A DNA stretch of 19,056 nucleotides. Source: Helicobacteraceae bacterium (lineage in GTDB: Bacteria > Campylobacterota > Campylobacteria > Campylobacterales > SZUA-545). The DNA is taken from NCBI GenBank assembly GCA_031282285.1, contig JAITEA010000115.1, positions 1 to 19,056 on the forward strand, read 5' to 3'. A model generated the notes under the pieces. That model had not been told where the DNA came from and did no database searches. It saw nothing but the letters and a program-made list of their open reading frames with translations. This document shows positions 1-8,627 of the stretch, one piece after another; the first letter of the stretch is position 1, and every line of letters begins with the position of its first letter. A program made the translations under genes and the position numbers.

Positions 1-648
<648 letters not shown>

Positions 649-1482
649 TTAACGCTTTCGGGCGCCGTTCGCTCAGAGATTGGATAATGAACCGAGATTG
701 ATAGAAGCGGGTTGAGACGATCAAGAGGATCGATTGAATTGATAACCTTGATTGGAATAGTTGGATCGATTTGGATCGATTAAACTAAGACGATCAAGCG
801 TATTGGTTAGATCGATTGAGCTAGAGTTTCAATTCGATAGATTAGGATCGAGAGTATCGATCCGAACAGATCGCAATCGATTCGGTTTATTGGTAAAACG
901 AACCTTGATAGCGGAAGCTTTGCGTTAAGATTGACGATAGGTCTTTATCTTTATAAAGACCCCGCGCTAGAGAAGAGAGTAGTCGAGAGCGATTGAGCTA
1001 TAGATTGATTGCAAGCCGATTGAGAGATCGTTGCGATTGAACGATTAACGATCGGGAGATTGAGAGCTTGACGATCAATGATTGAACAACTGCCGCGATT
1101 AGGCGTTTAACGATTAATGATTGTTAAAGTTGATCGGTTGATATTGTTTGATCGAAGGATTGAAAGCGATCGCGAAACTTAAACGACGAGCGATTAAGCT
1201 ATTTCGTTTGAACGAGAAAGTTGTTTGATCGAGCGATTGGCTTATTAAGCGAGCGATTGACCGCAAACCGATTGAAGGATTACGATCGATTGAGCAAGCC
1301 TGTCGCTTATTGATTGAACGATTAGGACAATCGCGAAACTTAAACGACGATTGGTTCAATCGCCTCGTTTGAACTAACGGTTGGCTTAAACAAACGATTG
1401 GTTAATCCGATTCGTTTAATTGAACGATTAGCTTAAACGACGATCGATTAAACCCTAATTGGTTAAACTACGACCATTCTCT
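649..1482 (+). repeat. Long 23S-5S spacer built of CGATTGA-like units
   Basis: The spacer between 23S and 5S is about 830 bp, far longer than the one to three hundred bases common in bacteria. It holds no tRNA-like fold and no gene. It is low-complexity: I count roughly 22 copies of CGATT, usually extended to CGATTGA, CGATTAA or CGATTGG and often preceded by GA or GAACGA, plus several CGATCG. One perfect 21-bp direct repeat (ATCGCGAAACTTAAACG followed by ACGA) occurs at 1169-1189 and 1330-1350. The unit is too irregular to be a simple tandem repeat. It lies inside the expected rRNA transcript, so it would be transcribed and then removed during processing. Confidence 0.7.
941..960 (+). other. 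Perfect hairpin inside the rRNA spacer
   Basis: GTCTTTAT and ATAAAGAC form a perfect 8-bp stem around the four-base loop CTTT. It stands out within otherwise CGATT-rich spacer. In the rRNA transcript it could be a processing or structural stem. It is not followed by a T run, so it is not an intrinsic terminator. Function is unknown. Confidence 0.4.
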
Positions 1483-1602
1483 TCTCCGGCGATTATCGAG
1501 CGGCGGAAATACCCAGTTCCATTCCGAACCTGGAAGTCAAGCGCCGCTTCGCCGATGATACTGCAATCGACGATTGTGGGAAAGTAGGGCGTTGCCGGGG
1601 GT
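1483..1602 (+). rRNA. rrf: 5S ribosomal RNA
   Basis: A complete 5S rRNA of about 120 nt. The core TTCCATTCCGAACCTGGAAGTC at 1518-1539 is the conserved helix III/loop C region, and GGGAAAGTAGGGCGTTGCC near the 3' end matches the conserved end of bacterial 5S. The terminal helix can be drawn: CTCCGGC at 1484-1490 pairs with GCCGGGG at 1594-1600, with a wobble pair or two at its base. That pairing sets the ends to within one or two bases. It completes the rRNA operon whose 23S gene lies to the left. The following bases GTCTTTTGATAAAATATC and then a T run at 1622-1628 could form a weak terminator, but the stem is only four base pairs, so I do not call one. Confidence 0.93.
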
Positions 1603-1603
1603 C

Positions 1604-2356
1604 TTTTGATAAAATATCTACATTTTTTAATTTCATAAATCAATATTTGTGCAAATGGTTTAATTTATTTGATCTGCATTGACTTAGCTCCGTACAGCAA
1701 TGCTAGATCGTTAAGCGATCGCGCAATCCATGCTTTGCGTTATCCTTATTTACTGAGTTTCATAAAATGAATATCTGATTGATAGTTGGCTTTATGCTAT
1801 TAATATTTGTTTGAGTTGATCTTGGATTGTTAATGGATCACGTAATCCACGCTTTGCGTTATCTTTATTTGCCGAATTTCTAAAATCAATAATCTTAGAT
1901 TGTTGGTTGATTGCGTAATCCACGCTTTTGCTGTTAGACTGATTGGCTACCGCTGGAATGCCGATAGTTTCTGGATACAGGCAATGATTCGCCTAGCGTA
2001 TGTTTGGCTATTTGCCGCATATGAAATTGCGGATGTCAAGTAAAATTGCTTGTCTTGCCAAACAATCGCTTTTCAGCGAGCTTAGGCATATATCGCGTTT
2101 GCATTGTGCTTATAAACTTCGTCGTCGTCCCTTTTTACGACGCGCTGTTTTTGTATCGCTCGTTGAGCAAGAAATACAACATCGCGCCGGCAACGCTATT
2201 AAATAACGGATTTCCGCATAGAAGGGAATCCAAATATGCCGAAGGCGTAAATTAAAAGCAGAATTTGGCGTTTGTTTTTATATTTGCGATAGTTTGTCAA
2301 GATGGATACCAGCCTTGCGGGAATGGCGAATAAGACAGGTATGGAGGGGGGTTGAG
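1604..2356. other. AT-rich gene-poor gap between convergent units
   Basis: About 750 bp separates the end of the rRNA operon (rightward) from the end of the glucan operon (leftward), so the two units converge here. The base composition is clearly more AT-rich than the flanking genes. The left half holds degenerate direct repeats (listed separately). Between 2000 and 2255 there are two short overlapping open frames of 68 and 69 codons, the second beginning with TTG and reading a hydrophobic stretch. Neither has a convincing ribosome-binding site or a recognisable family, so a decayed gene is possible but not shown. I see no strong rho-independent terminator for either unit. Confidence 0.5.
1704..1945. 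repeat. Three degenerate direct repeats
   Basis: Three imperfect copies of the same unit follow one another at about 1704-1790, 1823-1909 and 1893-1945. The shared core is GTAATCCACGCTTTGCGTTA, read as CAATCCATGCTTTGCGTTA in the first copy. The first and second cores are 119 bp apart and the second and third 73 bp apart. Similarity between copies one and two continues on both sides: an upstream GATC-containing segment and a downstream TTATTT...AAAAT segment. The third copy diverges after CACGCTTTT. They contain no open frame. They may be an interspersed intergenic repeat family or duplication debris. Confidence 0.6.
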
Positions 2357-3343
2357 TTAGAGGAGGGAGGCGCCAAGCAGATTGGCTTTGTCGCCAAGCC
2401 GCGTTAGCTCGATGGCGACTAGTCTCGATGGTTTATAGGCGCCGCCGACCGCCGCTTGCGCGCGCGTCAGAACGCTTGGTTCGGCTAGCGCTACGCCGCC
2501 GCCAAGCGCGATTACCTGCGGGTTAAAGAGCGAGGCGATCGTTTGAACCGCGTGATCCACGCCGCGATAGAAGCGCTCGGCTATCTCCCGCGCTAGCGGA
2601 TTATCCGAAGCGGCAAGGGCGCTTAGCGTTTTTGGTTCGCGGCGATCGCGCCCGCCGCCCGCCGCCGCTTCGCCGCCGTCTTTATAGGCGTTAAGTTCGT
2701 TTGGCGTCCGATCCGTAAAGCCGCAATGATCGCGCCTATCGTTTGACGCGCTTGCTTTGGGGGCGTTTAGCGGGCGATCGTTTAAGCCGTAATATTCGCG
2801 CCATTTGTTCAGCGCCGCGCCGCTCGCGCTGGATTCCAGACACATTTCGCCGCCGCAACCGCATAGAAACGGCGTTTTCTCAAACGGGATATGCCCTATC
2901 TCGCCCGCGTTGTTGTTCGCGCCGCGAATCAGCGCGCCGTTTTCCACATACGAGCCGCCAATGCCCGTGCCGATGTAGAGCGCAAACAGCGCCGATACTT
3001 GCGGTCTGTCGGCGGCTTCGGCTAACGCGGCGCATTTAAGATCGTTGTCGATCGCGCCCAGCAAGCCAAAACGCTCCTTGATCCACGCGGCGAAATCGAC
3101 GCCTTTGAGCGCGCCCAGATCGATATTTGGCGCGGATAATATCCGATTTTCAAACGCGTGCCCCGCAAAACAGGCGCCGACAAAATCGATCGGATATTTG
3201 GCGATAGCCTCTTGGCTAAGCGCTTCGAGCGCGCCTTTGAGATCGCCTCCGCTTGGGCGTTCGTCCGTCGTAATAAACTCGCCGCGATCGCCTATTACGG
3301 CGCGCCTTAGTTTCGTGCCGCCAATATCAAAAACCAGCTTCAT
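2357..3343 (-). CDS. ROK-family sugar kinase (glucokinase-like)
   Basis: A 328-residue ATP-dependent hexose kinase of the ROK family, predicted to phosphorylate free glucose or a related hexose in the cytoplasm. Visible motifs in order: the ATP phosphate loop DIGGT at residues 6-10, the IDNDL segment with putative catalytic Asp101, LYIGTGIGG at 122-130, and the zinc site made of His151 in EIGHIPF plus CGCGGEMC at 161-168 with Glu170. The nearest remembered pattern is NagK/glucokinase-type ROK enzymes; the true sugar cannot be read from sequence. It is the last gene of the minus-strand glucan operon, 24 bp after the branching enzyme, which favours glucose released from glycogen. Unusual: an insertion of about 40 low-complexity residues at roughly 196-237, between PLNAP and KTLSALA, makes it longer than most ROK kinases. 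Confidence 0.88.
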   Translation of the reverse strand: MKLVFDIGGTKLRRAVIGDRGEFITTDERPSGGDLKGALEALSQEAIAKYPIDFVGACFAGHAFENRILSAPNIDLGALKGVDFAAWIKERFGLLGAIDNDLKCAALAEAADRPQVSALFALYIGTGIGGSYVENGALIRGANNNAGEIGHIPFEKTPFLCGCGGEMCLESSASGAALNKWREYYGLNDRPLNAPKASASNDRRDHCGFTDRTPNELNAYKDGGEAAAGGGRDRREPKTLSALAASDNPLAREIAERFYRGVDHAVQTIASLFNPQVIALGGGVALAEPSVLTRAQAAVGGAYKPSRLVAIELTRLGDKANLLGASLL

Positions 3344-3367
3344 CGTTCCAAAACCTAAGCGATCGGC

Positions 3368-4942
3368 TCAATTCCACACGCCAAAATGAACGCCTTGAAA
3401 GATCGAGTTTTTGCTCTCCAGATCGCTTAGATACTCTTCGTCGATCGGCGCGTCGATCATCGAAAGCAGCTTGTTGAAATTGGCGATATGCGTTTTCGTG
3501 CGCTTTACGGCGTACTCCACCGCCGTGCCAGCGGTGATCAAAAACGCCCAGTCGCTCGATTGCGCCAGCAGCAGCTCGCGGTTCATCTGATCGAGCAGCC
3601 TGCGAATAAGCGGGTTTGACTCCTTGGCAAAACGCGCCGCAAGCCCCGTCATCGTATCCGCCATCTTGTGGAGGTGGGGATAGATCCAGTCGTTCTGCGG
3701 GTTGATCCAGACATCGAAATAGCCGTCTTTGCCCCAGCTTGACGGGCTTGGGTGGATCATCTGGTTGGTCTGATATATCGCAAGATATTCGCTGGGGACG
3801 ATCGGCTCGAGGTCTTTATGTTTGTCGATCGCTTTGAAAAGGTGGTAGATAAAATCCGGTCCCTCAAACCACCAATGCCCGAATAGCTCCGCATCGTACG
3901 GCGAAACGACGATGGGCTGGCGATCCATAAACGCCGCGAGATGCTCGATCTGCTTAACGCGGTTGAAATGGAAGTTTTCGGCGTGCTCTTTGGCTTTCGC
4001 CGCGGCGGCGCTAGGAACATAGACCTCTTTGTATTCGCCGCCGCCAGTTATGCGGTGGTATTTCAGACCCGTAAATACCCGCGTTCCGTCGGGGCTGATG
4101 TAGGGCTTGATATATTCGTAATCAAGATCGTAGCCTATATCGCGGTAGAAATCCCGATAGTCCGTATCGCCCGGGTAGCCGTTTATGCTGCTCCACACCT
4201 GCCGCGAGCTTTCGGGATCGCGCCCGAACGCCGCCACGCCGTTTGGCGTGAAAACGGGGGCGTAAAGACCAAAGCGCGGCGTGGGGCGACCGTAGATCAG
4301 CCCGTGCGACTCCATATAGAAAAACTCTACGCCGACCTCCGCCAGCAGCTTATCTACCCCTTCGTAGTAGGCGCATTCGGGCAGCCAGATACCCTTTGGG
4401 CGGACGCCGAAGTGTTTTTCGTGCGTCTGAACCGCCACGCGAAGCTGGACGCGCACCGCCTGCTCGTTTACGCTCAAAAGCGGAAAAAATCCGTGCGTCG
4501 CGCCGCAGGTGATAATCTCCAGCATACCCGCTTCCATAAAGCGCCGATAGCCGCCGATGATGTTCGATTGCAGATTGTCGATAAAAAATCGCTTAAGACG
4601 ATCCAGACGATCGCGGTAAAAATAAGCCACGCCTTTATAAACGGCGTCGTTTTCAAGCCGATCGCACTCTTTGACGCTCAGCTCGATCAGCTTGTCCAGA
4701 TGCGCGGCGAATTTGTCTCTTAGCGCGTAATCGGCGAGCATTTCGCACAACGGCGGGGTGAGAGAGACGGTTATGCGGGTTTTTATCCCCTCTCTTTGAA
4801 GCCGATCGAGGTTTATCAGCAACGGCAGATAACTCTCCAAAATCGCCTCAAACAGCCAATGCTCTTCAAGAAAATAGTCGTGTTCTGGATGCTTCACAAA
4901 CGGCAGGTGCGAGTGAAGCGCCAGCGCGAAATAGCCCTTCAT
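3368..4942 (-). CDS. GH57 1,4-alpha-glucan branching enzyme
   Basis: A 524-residue GH57 glucan branching enzyme, which cuts an alpha-1,4 glucan and re-attaches the piece by an alpha-1,6 link during glycogen synthesis. GH57 motifs are all present: HSHLPF at 10-15, the second motif GATHGFFPLL at 147-156, the nucleophile motif GIWLPECAY with Glu189, and the acid motif SPYDAELFGHWW with Asp350. Spacing and length match the characterised Thermus/Thermococcus type of about 520 residues. The C-terminal part (about 400-510) with QSSDWAFLITAGT is the helical DUF1957-type domain. The start is well supported: the upstream gene's TGA directly abuts the ATG, and AAGGAAGG (complement of 4947-4955) is properly spaced, so translation is probably coupled. 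Without biochemistry a related GH57 amylase activity remains possible. Confidence 0.9.
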   Translation of the reverse strand: MKGYFALALHSHLPFVKHPEHDYFLEEHWLFEAILESYLPLLINLDRLQREGIKTRITVSLTPPLCEMLADYALRDKFAAHLDKLIELSVKECDRLENDAVYKGVAYFYRDRLDRLKRFFIDNLQSNIIGGYRRFMEAGMLEIITCGATHGFFPLLSVNEQAVRVQLRVAVQTHEKHFGVRPKGIWLPECAYYEGVDKLLAEVGVEFFYMESHGLIYGRPTPRFGLYAPVFTPNGVAAFGRDPESSRQVWSSINGYPGDTDYRDFYRDIGYDLDYEYIKPYISPDGTRVFTGLKYHRITGGGEYKEVYVPSAAAAKAKEHAENFHFNRVKQIEHLAAFMDRQPIVVSPYDAELFGHWWFEGPDFIYHLFKAIDKHKDLEPIVPSEYLAIYQTNQMIHPSPSSWGKDGYFDVWINPQNDWIYPHLHKMADTMTGLAARFAKESNPLIRRLLDQMNRELLLAQSSDWAFLITAGTAVEYAVKRTKTHIANFNKLLSMIDAPIDEEYLSDLESKNSIFQGVHFGVWN

Positions 4943-5644
4943 TCAGCCTTCCTTCGTCGGCGCGCCGCCGCTAAAAAGCCGTCCGCCGGACGACGCGTCG
5001 CTCGAAGGGTTCAAACTTGACGGGTTCAGGCTGGAGGGCAGATTAAACGCCATATCGCCTACGCGCGCCTTGAGCTTTTCCTCCCGCACGACTATATCTA
5101 GGCTCGAGAGATTAGCGAGCGTTCCCTGCGCGTCAAACTCGCTTGGGCGCGATTCGAGTTTCTGGCTCTTGCCGTTTTTGGTCATCCATATCTCCCACGG
5201 GCTCGAGTGCATACCAGACGACGGGGTGGATATGCGGTTGGAGGTTAAAATCTTGCGTTCGCCGCCGTCGTCTGAAACGAACAGCTCCGCCTCCATATCC
5301 AGCGTATCGGGCGAATGGTAGGCGTAATAGTTGCCTTTGGGCGCGTTGCTATAGACGCTCTCGACCTCCTGTTTGCGATCGCCGACAATGTAATAGAGCC
5401 GTATAATCAGGCGCGCGTTGTTTTCGCGCGTAACGATCCTGCGTTCCAGCGGCTCGTCGCCGATCTCCCAGTAAAAATGCTGCGTTTTTGCATTGACGGG
5501 CAGCAAAACAAGTTTGTTTTCATAGTAGCGATCGGCTATGGTTATATCGTTTTGGTTAATTTCGGGCGCGATCGCCGGCTTGTCGCCGCCAGAGGACGGC
5601 GACGACGACTCCAGTTTAATCAGGGGGTTTGTATTGTTACTCAT
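4943..5644 (-). CDS. DUF4912 domain protein of the glucan operon
   Basis: A 233-residue cytoplasmic protein whose central part (about 37-155) fits the DUF4912 pattern: YENKLVLLPVNAKTQHFYWEI near 41-61 matches the family's opening 'L.LLPV....YWE', and PWEIWM at 149-154 closes the domain. The fold is expected to be a beta-sandwich that may bind carbohydrate, but no function has been established that I can cite. Both tails are Ser/Pro-rich and probably disordered. The C-terminal tail repeats PSSLN at 203-207 and 208-212 followed by another PSS, and the DNA repeats too. The gene starts 20 bp after galT with AAAGGAAA as ribosome-binding site, and its stop codon touches the branching-enzyme start. 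This tight pairing suggests it assists or targets the branching enzyme; that is inference. Confidence 0.8.
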   Translation of the reverse strand: MSNNTNPLIKLESSSPSSGGDKPAIAPEINQNDITIADRYYENKLVLLPVNAKTQHFYWEIGDEPLERRIVTRENNARLIIRLYYIVGDRKQEVESVYSNAPKGNYYAYHSPDTLDMEAELFVSDDGGERKILTSNRISTPSSGMHSSPWEIWMTKNGKSQKLESRPSEFDAQGTLANLSSLDIVVREEKLKARVGDMAFNLPSSLNPSSLNPSSDASSGGRLFSGGAPTKEG

Positions 5645-5664
5645 ATTTTTCCTTTCTTGATCGT

Positions 5665-6684
5665 TTATATAACAATCTCCTTTAAGTACGAGGCGTAGGT
5701 TTCAGGCGCGATCGGATTGATAGCGCAGCCGCTTGCGAGCTCGAAGCCGTCGCTCGATCTAGATCGCGGCGCCAGCTCGATATGCCAGTGAAAAAATCTC
5801 TCGATATGATGAAAATAATCGGCTTTGCGATGATTCCTCCTTGGCGGTTCGGTGAAGAGCGCCAGATTGATGTCGGGGTTTTCCATAGCGATTCCAAGCC
5901 GTTTCGCGCACCACTCCAGCGTTTCGCCCAGATCGCTAAGCGCGTCTTTGGTCAGCAGCGTAAAGGCGCTGTTATGCACGATCGGCGCGATCCAAATCTC
6001 GAACTCGTAGCGCGGCGCGAACGGCGCGAAGGCGATAAAGTATCGGTTGCGAACCAGCACGCGCAGTTTCTCGTTCTCCTCGCTTGCGATCTGATCGCAC
6101 AGCAGGCAGCGCCCCGCGCGGTTGTAATGCTCTCTTGAAGTTTCAATCTGTTTGGCGAGCCTTGGCGCGATAAAGGGCAGCGCCACGATCTGCGAGTGGC
6201 TGTGCCTGATCGCGTTGCCCGCCTTCGCCCCCTGATTTTTGAACGCTACCACCGAGGCGATGCGCTGATCTTGGTAGAGCGCGCAGAAGCGATCCCTGAA
6301 GGTCAGCATAAGGTCTCTGAACTCGTCGGCGCTGAAAAGGCAAAAGTGTTTATTTGGTTTGGGTTGATCGATAACCATCTCGTGCGCGCCGAAGCCGCCG
6401 ATCGACGAATATACGCCTTTCATAGACGAAACGGGCGGCGTCTCCAGCGCCAGCAGCGGAAACTTGTTGGGGAATACCCGCGTTTTCCAGCTTGCGGCGA
6501 TCGTCGGGTTTTCGCGGATCGCGTATATCTCCGGCGGCGTTTTGCTTTCGCCGCCCGTCAGAAACGGATCGCTTATCTCCGCCGGCGGAGGCGGCGGCTC
6601 GGGCAGGCTAACGGGCTTTCGCACGCGGTTGGGCGCGATAATTACCCACTCGTCGTACAGCGGCTGATAGCGAAACTCGTTCAT
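5665..6684 (-). CDS. galT: GalT-family hexose-1-phosphate uridylyltransferase
   Basis: A 339-residue HIT-superfamily nucleotidylyltransferase that should exchange a nucleoside monophosphate between nucleotide sugars and hexose-1-phosphates. The N-terminal signature RYQPLYDEWVIIAPNR (5-20) is typical of GalT. The active-site motif is HSHSQ at 161-165, in place of the HPHGQ of classical GalT, with His163 as the expected nucleophile. The second half-repeat ends in FFHWHIELAPR (297-307). A CLLC pair lies at 193-196. Unusual: the first zinc CxxC (DCFLC in E. coli) reads DPFLT at 39-43, and a proline run sits at 29-34. ADP-glucose-type phosphorylases belong to the same superfamily, so the true substrate may be an ADP- or UDP-glucose. 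The start overlaps the upstream stop by one base (TAATG). Confidence 0.85.
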   Translation of the reverse strand: MNEFRYQPLYDEWVIIAPNRVRKPVSLPEPPPPPAEISDPFLTGGESKTPPEIYAIRENPTIAASWKTRVFPNKFPLLALETPPVSSMKGVYSSIGGFGAHEMVIDQPKPNKHFCLFSADEFRDLMLTFRDRFCALYQDQRIASVVAFKNQGAKAGNAIRHSHSQIVALPFIAPRLAKQIETSREHYNRAGRCLLCDQIASEENEKLRVLVRNRYFIAFAPFAPRYEFEIWIAPIVHNSAFTLLTKDALSDLGETLEWCAKRLGIAMENPDINLALFTEPPRRNHRKADYFHHIERFFHWHIELAPRSRSSDGFELASGCAINPIAPETYASYLKEIVI

Positions 6685-8627
6685 TATTTTTCCTTGATCT
6701 CAAGCGAAACTTGAATAATATTACCCGCTTCGATTTCGCCAAAATCCAGCGCGATCGCGATCCCCTGACAGATGAGATCCACGCCCGATTCGCTCTGGCT
6801 GACGGCGTATAGCGGGTGAGAAAGCGTTATAAAATCCCGATCGGCGTTTAGCGCGATCGACAAATTAAGATACGGATCAAAAAGCTCCAGCGTCCGCGCC
6901 GCCTCAAAAGTATGAAACTCATCGGCGCTCAACGCGTTGATAGTAACCTGCGATAGATTGGCAAAATGAAAGTTGTGCTCCTGCGCGTAGCGCGCGCTCG
7001 TTTTGATCTGAGTCGTTACGACGATCGCGCCCTCTTTAACCGCGACGGTTTTATCTACGCGATCGCTTAGAAACCGCGTTTCGTTCGGCGCGGTTTTAAT
7101 ATCGTAAAACTCGTCGGGCTTAGCCTCGCCGAAGGTTTGCGAAAAGAAGCCGTCGATATCAAACTCGCCGGCGATTAGATGATCGATAAATCCCGCGCGC
7201 GTATAGCGATCGACCGCTAGATGTTTCAGCGTCTCTTTATCGGCGCTAAGCGCCGCCTCGTGGATAGTTTTTACGCCGCCGATCTCCTTTGACGGCTCTT
7301 TTTGCTTGATCTTGGCGTGATAAGCCTCCAGACGGCGGGTAAGCGTATTGAGCAAATTGAACTTAGCCGATCGTATATGCAGCCCGACAAGCGATCCGCC
7401 TTTGGACTGAAAGTCGGCGATAAAGCGATCGGAGACGATTTTGGCTTCTAAATAGCCGTCGAGATTCCAATCCTCGTAATAGAAGCCGTTTTCGGGCTTG
7501 AGCGCGTTTTCGGCGGCGATAATGTAGCGCCACGCGGTATCTCTTAAACTGGGCAGATACAAGCCGCCAAATACGCCGTGCCAGAGGCAGTCGTTGCACT
7601 GCGCCTTCAGCAGCGCCGCTTGAAACTCCTCGTTGTCGAGCGGGTTTTTCGCCGACAGCGAAAGCGCGCGGCGGTGGATTCTGCCGCTCTCCTCGTATTT
7701 GACGAGGAAGTTTTTCCAAGTCGCGCCCCGCGCGAAACGGCGATCGTCCTCGCTCAAACGGCTCTGTATCCCTTCAAGGCGGATTGCGTCCTCTGCGCTT
7801 AAACTCCATTCTCCCATCTCCTCGTAAGAAACCTCCGGCGGGTAGATTAACCCAAGCGGAGCGACGGTGGCTTTGTAATCTTTGTAGTGCGCCGTCTGGA
7901 TCGTCTCGCGCTCCAACACGGCTTTGATAAAGTTTTCAAGCCAGCCCTTTTCGTAAACCCATTCGTGCGTACCGGGCCATACGCCGAACTTCTCGCCGTC
8001 GTCGAACAAGATCGCCGCGCCGCCGATCTTTTCTATATTGTCGGTTACGATCGTATGCTCCCAAAACGGCGCCTGATAGCGCAAAGCCTGACTGATCGGA
8101 AAGACGCCGATCGCCGCGCCGCCGCTTTCGGTGAGATACCAGCCGTTTAATCTCTCTTTCGCCGCGCCCGCGCAGAGCAGGTGATAGTCGTCGATGATGG
8201 CGTACTCGATCCCGCACTCGCGCAGATCGCCTACGATCGAGGCGTCCCATACCCGTTCGGTCAGCCACAGCCCCTTTGGTCTTTGGTAGAAGTTGCGCTC
8301 CAGAAAGCCGCTTAGCTTGTCGATCTGCGCCCTGCGATCGCGCGGCGGGATCGACGCCAAAATCGGTTCGTAGTAGCCGCCGCCAAACCACTCGATCTGC
8401 CCGCGCTCGCTCATCGATTGCATTAGCGAAAAGAGGTCTGGATCGCGCTTTTGGATAAACTCCAGCAGCCAGCCGCTGAAGTGCGCGCTGAACTTGAAAT
8501 CGCCAAAGCGATCGAGCGTCTCAAAAAACGGGCGGTAGGATTTGGCGATCGCCTCCAGCACGATATGATCGAAGTTGTCGATAGGCTGATGCGAATGAAC
8601 GCCAAGCAGCAAAGCCGTGTTACTCAT
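6684..8627 (-). CDS. GH57 4-alpha-glucanotransferase/amylase
   Basis: A 647-residue GH57 enzyme resembling the Thermococcus litoralis 4-alpha-glucanotransferase and the related 'alpha-amylase' group, which transfers alpha-1,4-linked chains between glucans. The first motif GVHSHQP is at 9-15. The nucleophile motif GLWLTERVW puts Glu at 124, next to the known E123 of the archaeal enzyme. The acid motif is LFDDGEKFGVWPGT at 207-220. The rest (about 280-647) corresponds to the DUF1925 linker and the DUF1926 beta domain, ending with a beta-rich segment. I chose the ATG at 8627, which overlaps the upstream stop by one base (TGATG) and matches the family's N-terminus; an in-frame ATG at 8639 would add MVYL. 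Amylase versus transferase activity cannot be separated by sequence alone. Confidence 0.88.
   Translation of the reverse strand: MSNTALLLGVHSHQPIDNFDHIVLEAIAKSYRPFFETLDRFGDFKFSAHFSGWLLEFIQKRDPDLFSLMQSMSERGQIEWFGGGYYEPILASIPPRDRRAQIDKLSGFLERNFYQRPKGLWLTERVWDASIVGDLRECGIEYAIIDDYHLLCAGAAKERLNGWYLTESGGAAIGVFPISQALRYQAPFWEHTIVTDNIEKIGGAAILFDDGEKFGVWPGTHEWVYEKGWLENFIKAVLERETIQTAHYKDYKATVAPLGLIYPPEVSYEEMGEWSLSAEDAIRLEGIQSRLSEDDRRFARGATWKNFLVKYEESGRIHRRALSLSAKNPLDNEEFQAALLKAQCNDCLWHGVFGGLYLPSLRDTAWRYIIAAENALKPENGFYYEDWNLDGYLEAKIVSDRFIADFQSKGGSLVGLHIRSAKFNLLNTLTRRLEAYHAKIKQKEPSKEIGGVKTIHEAALSADKETLKHLAVDRYTRAGFIDHLIAGEFDIDGFFSQTFGEAKPDEFYDIKTAPNETRFLSDRVDKTVAVKEGAIVVTTQIKTSARYAQEHNFHFANLSQVTINALSADEFHTFEAARTLELFDPYLNLSIALNADRDFITLSHPLYAVSQSESGVDLICQGIAIALDFGEIEAGNIIQVSLEIKEK

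Noticed and set aside
1114..1359. 81-codon minus-strand frame in the rRNA spacer
   Set aside because: Its product simply reflects the CGATT/AATCG repeats (Asn, Arg, Ser, Ile-rich) and it lies antisense within an rRNA transcript.
649..1482. CRISPR array or tRNA in the 23S-5S spacer
   Set aside because: Repeats are short, irregular and unevenly spaced without constant-length spacers, and no tRNA arm pattern can be drawn.
1600..1630. Intrinsic terminator after the 5S gene
   Set aside because: A T run is present, but the nearest stem (GATA/TATC) is only four base pairs, too weak to call.
2000..2255. Two overlapping short frames with a hydrophobic stretch
   Set aside because: No convincing ribosome-binding site, one needs a TTG start, no recognised family; at most a gene remnant.
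3941..4723. 260-codon + strand frame opposite the branching enzyme
   Set aside because: Antisense shadow of a gene with all GH57 motifs; GC-rich codon use leaves the opposite strand open by chance.
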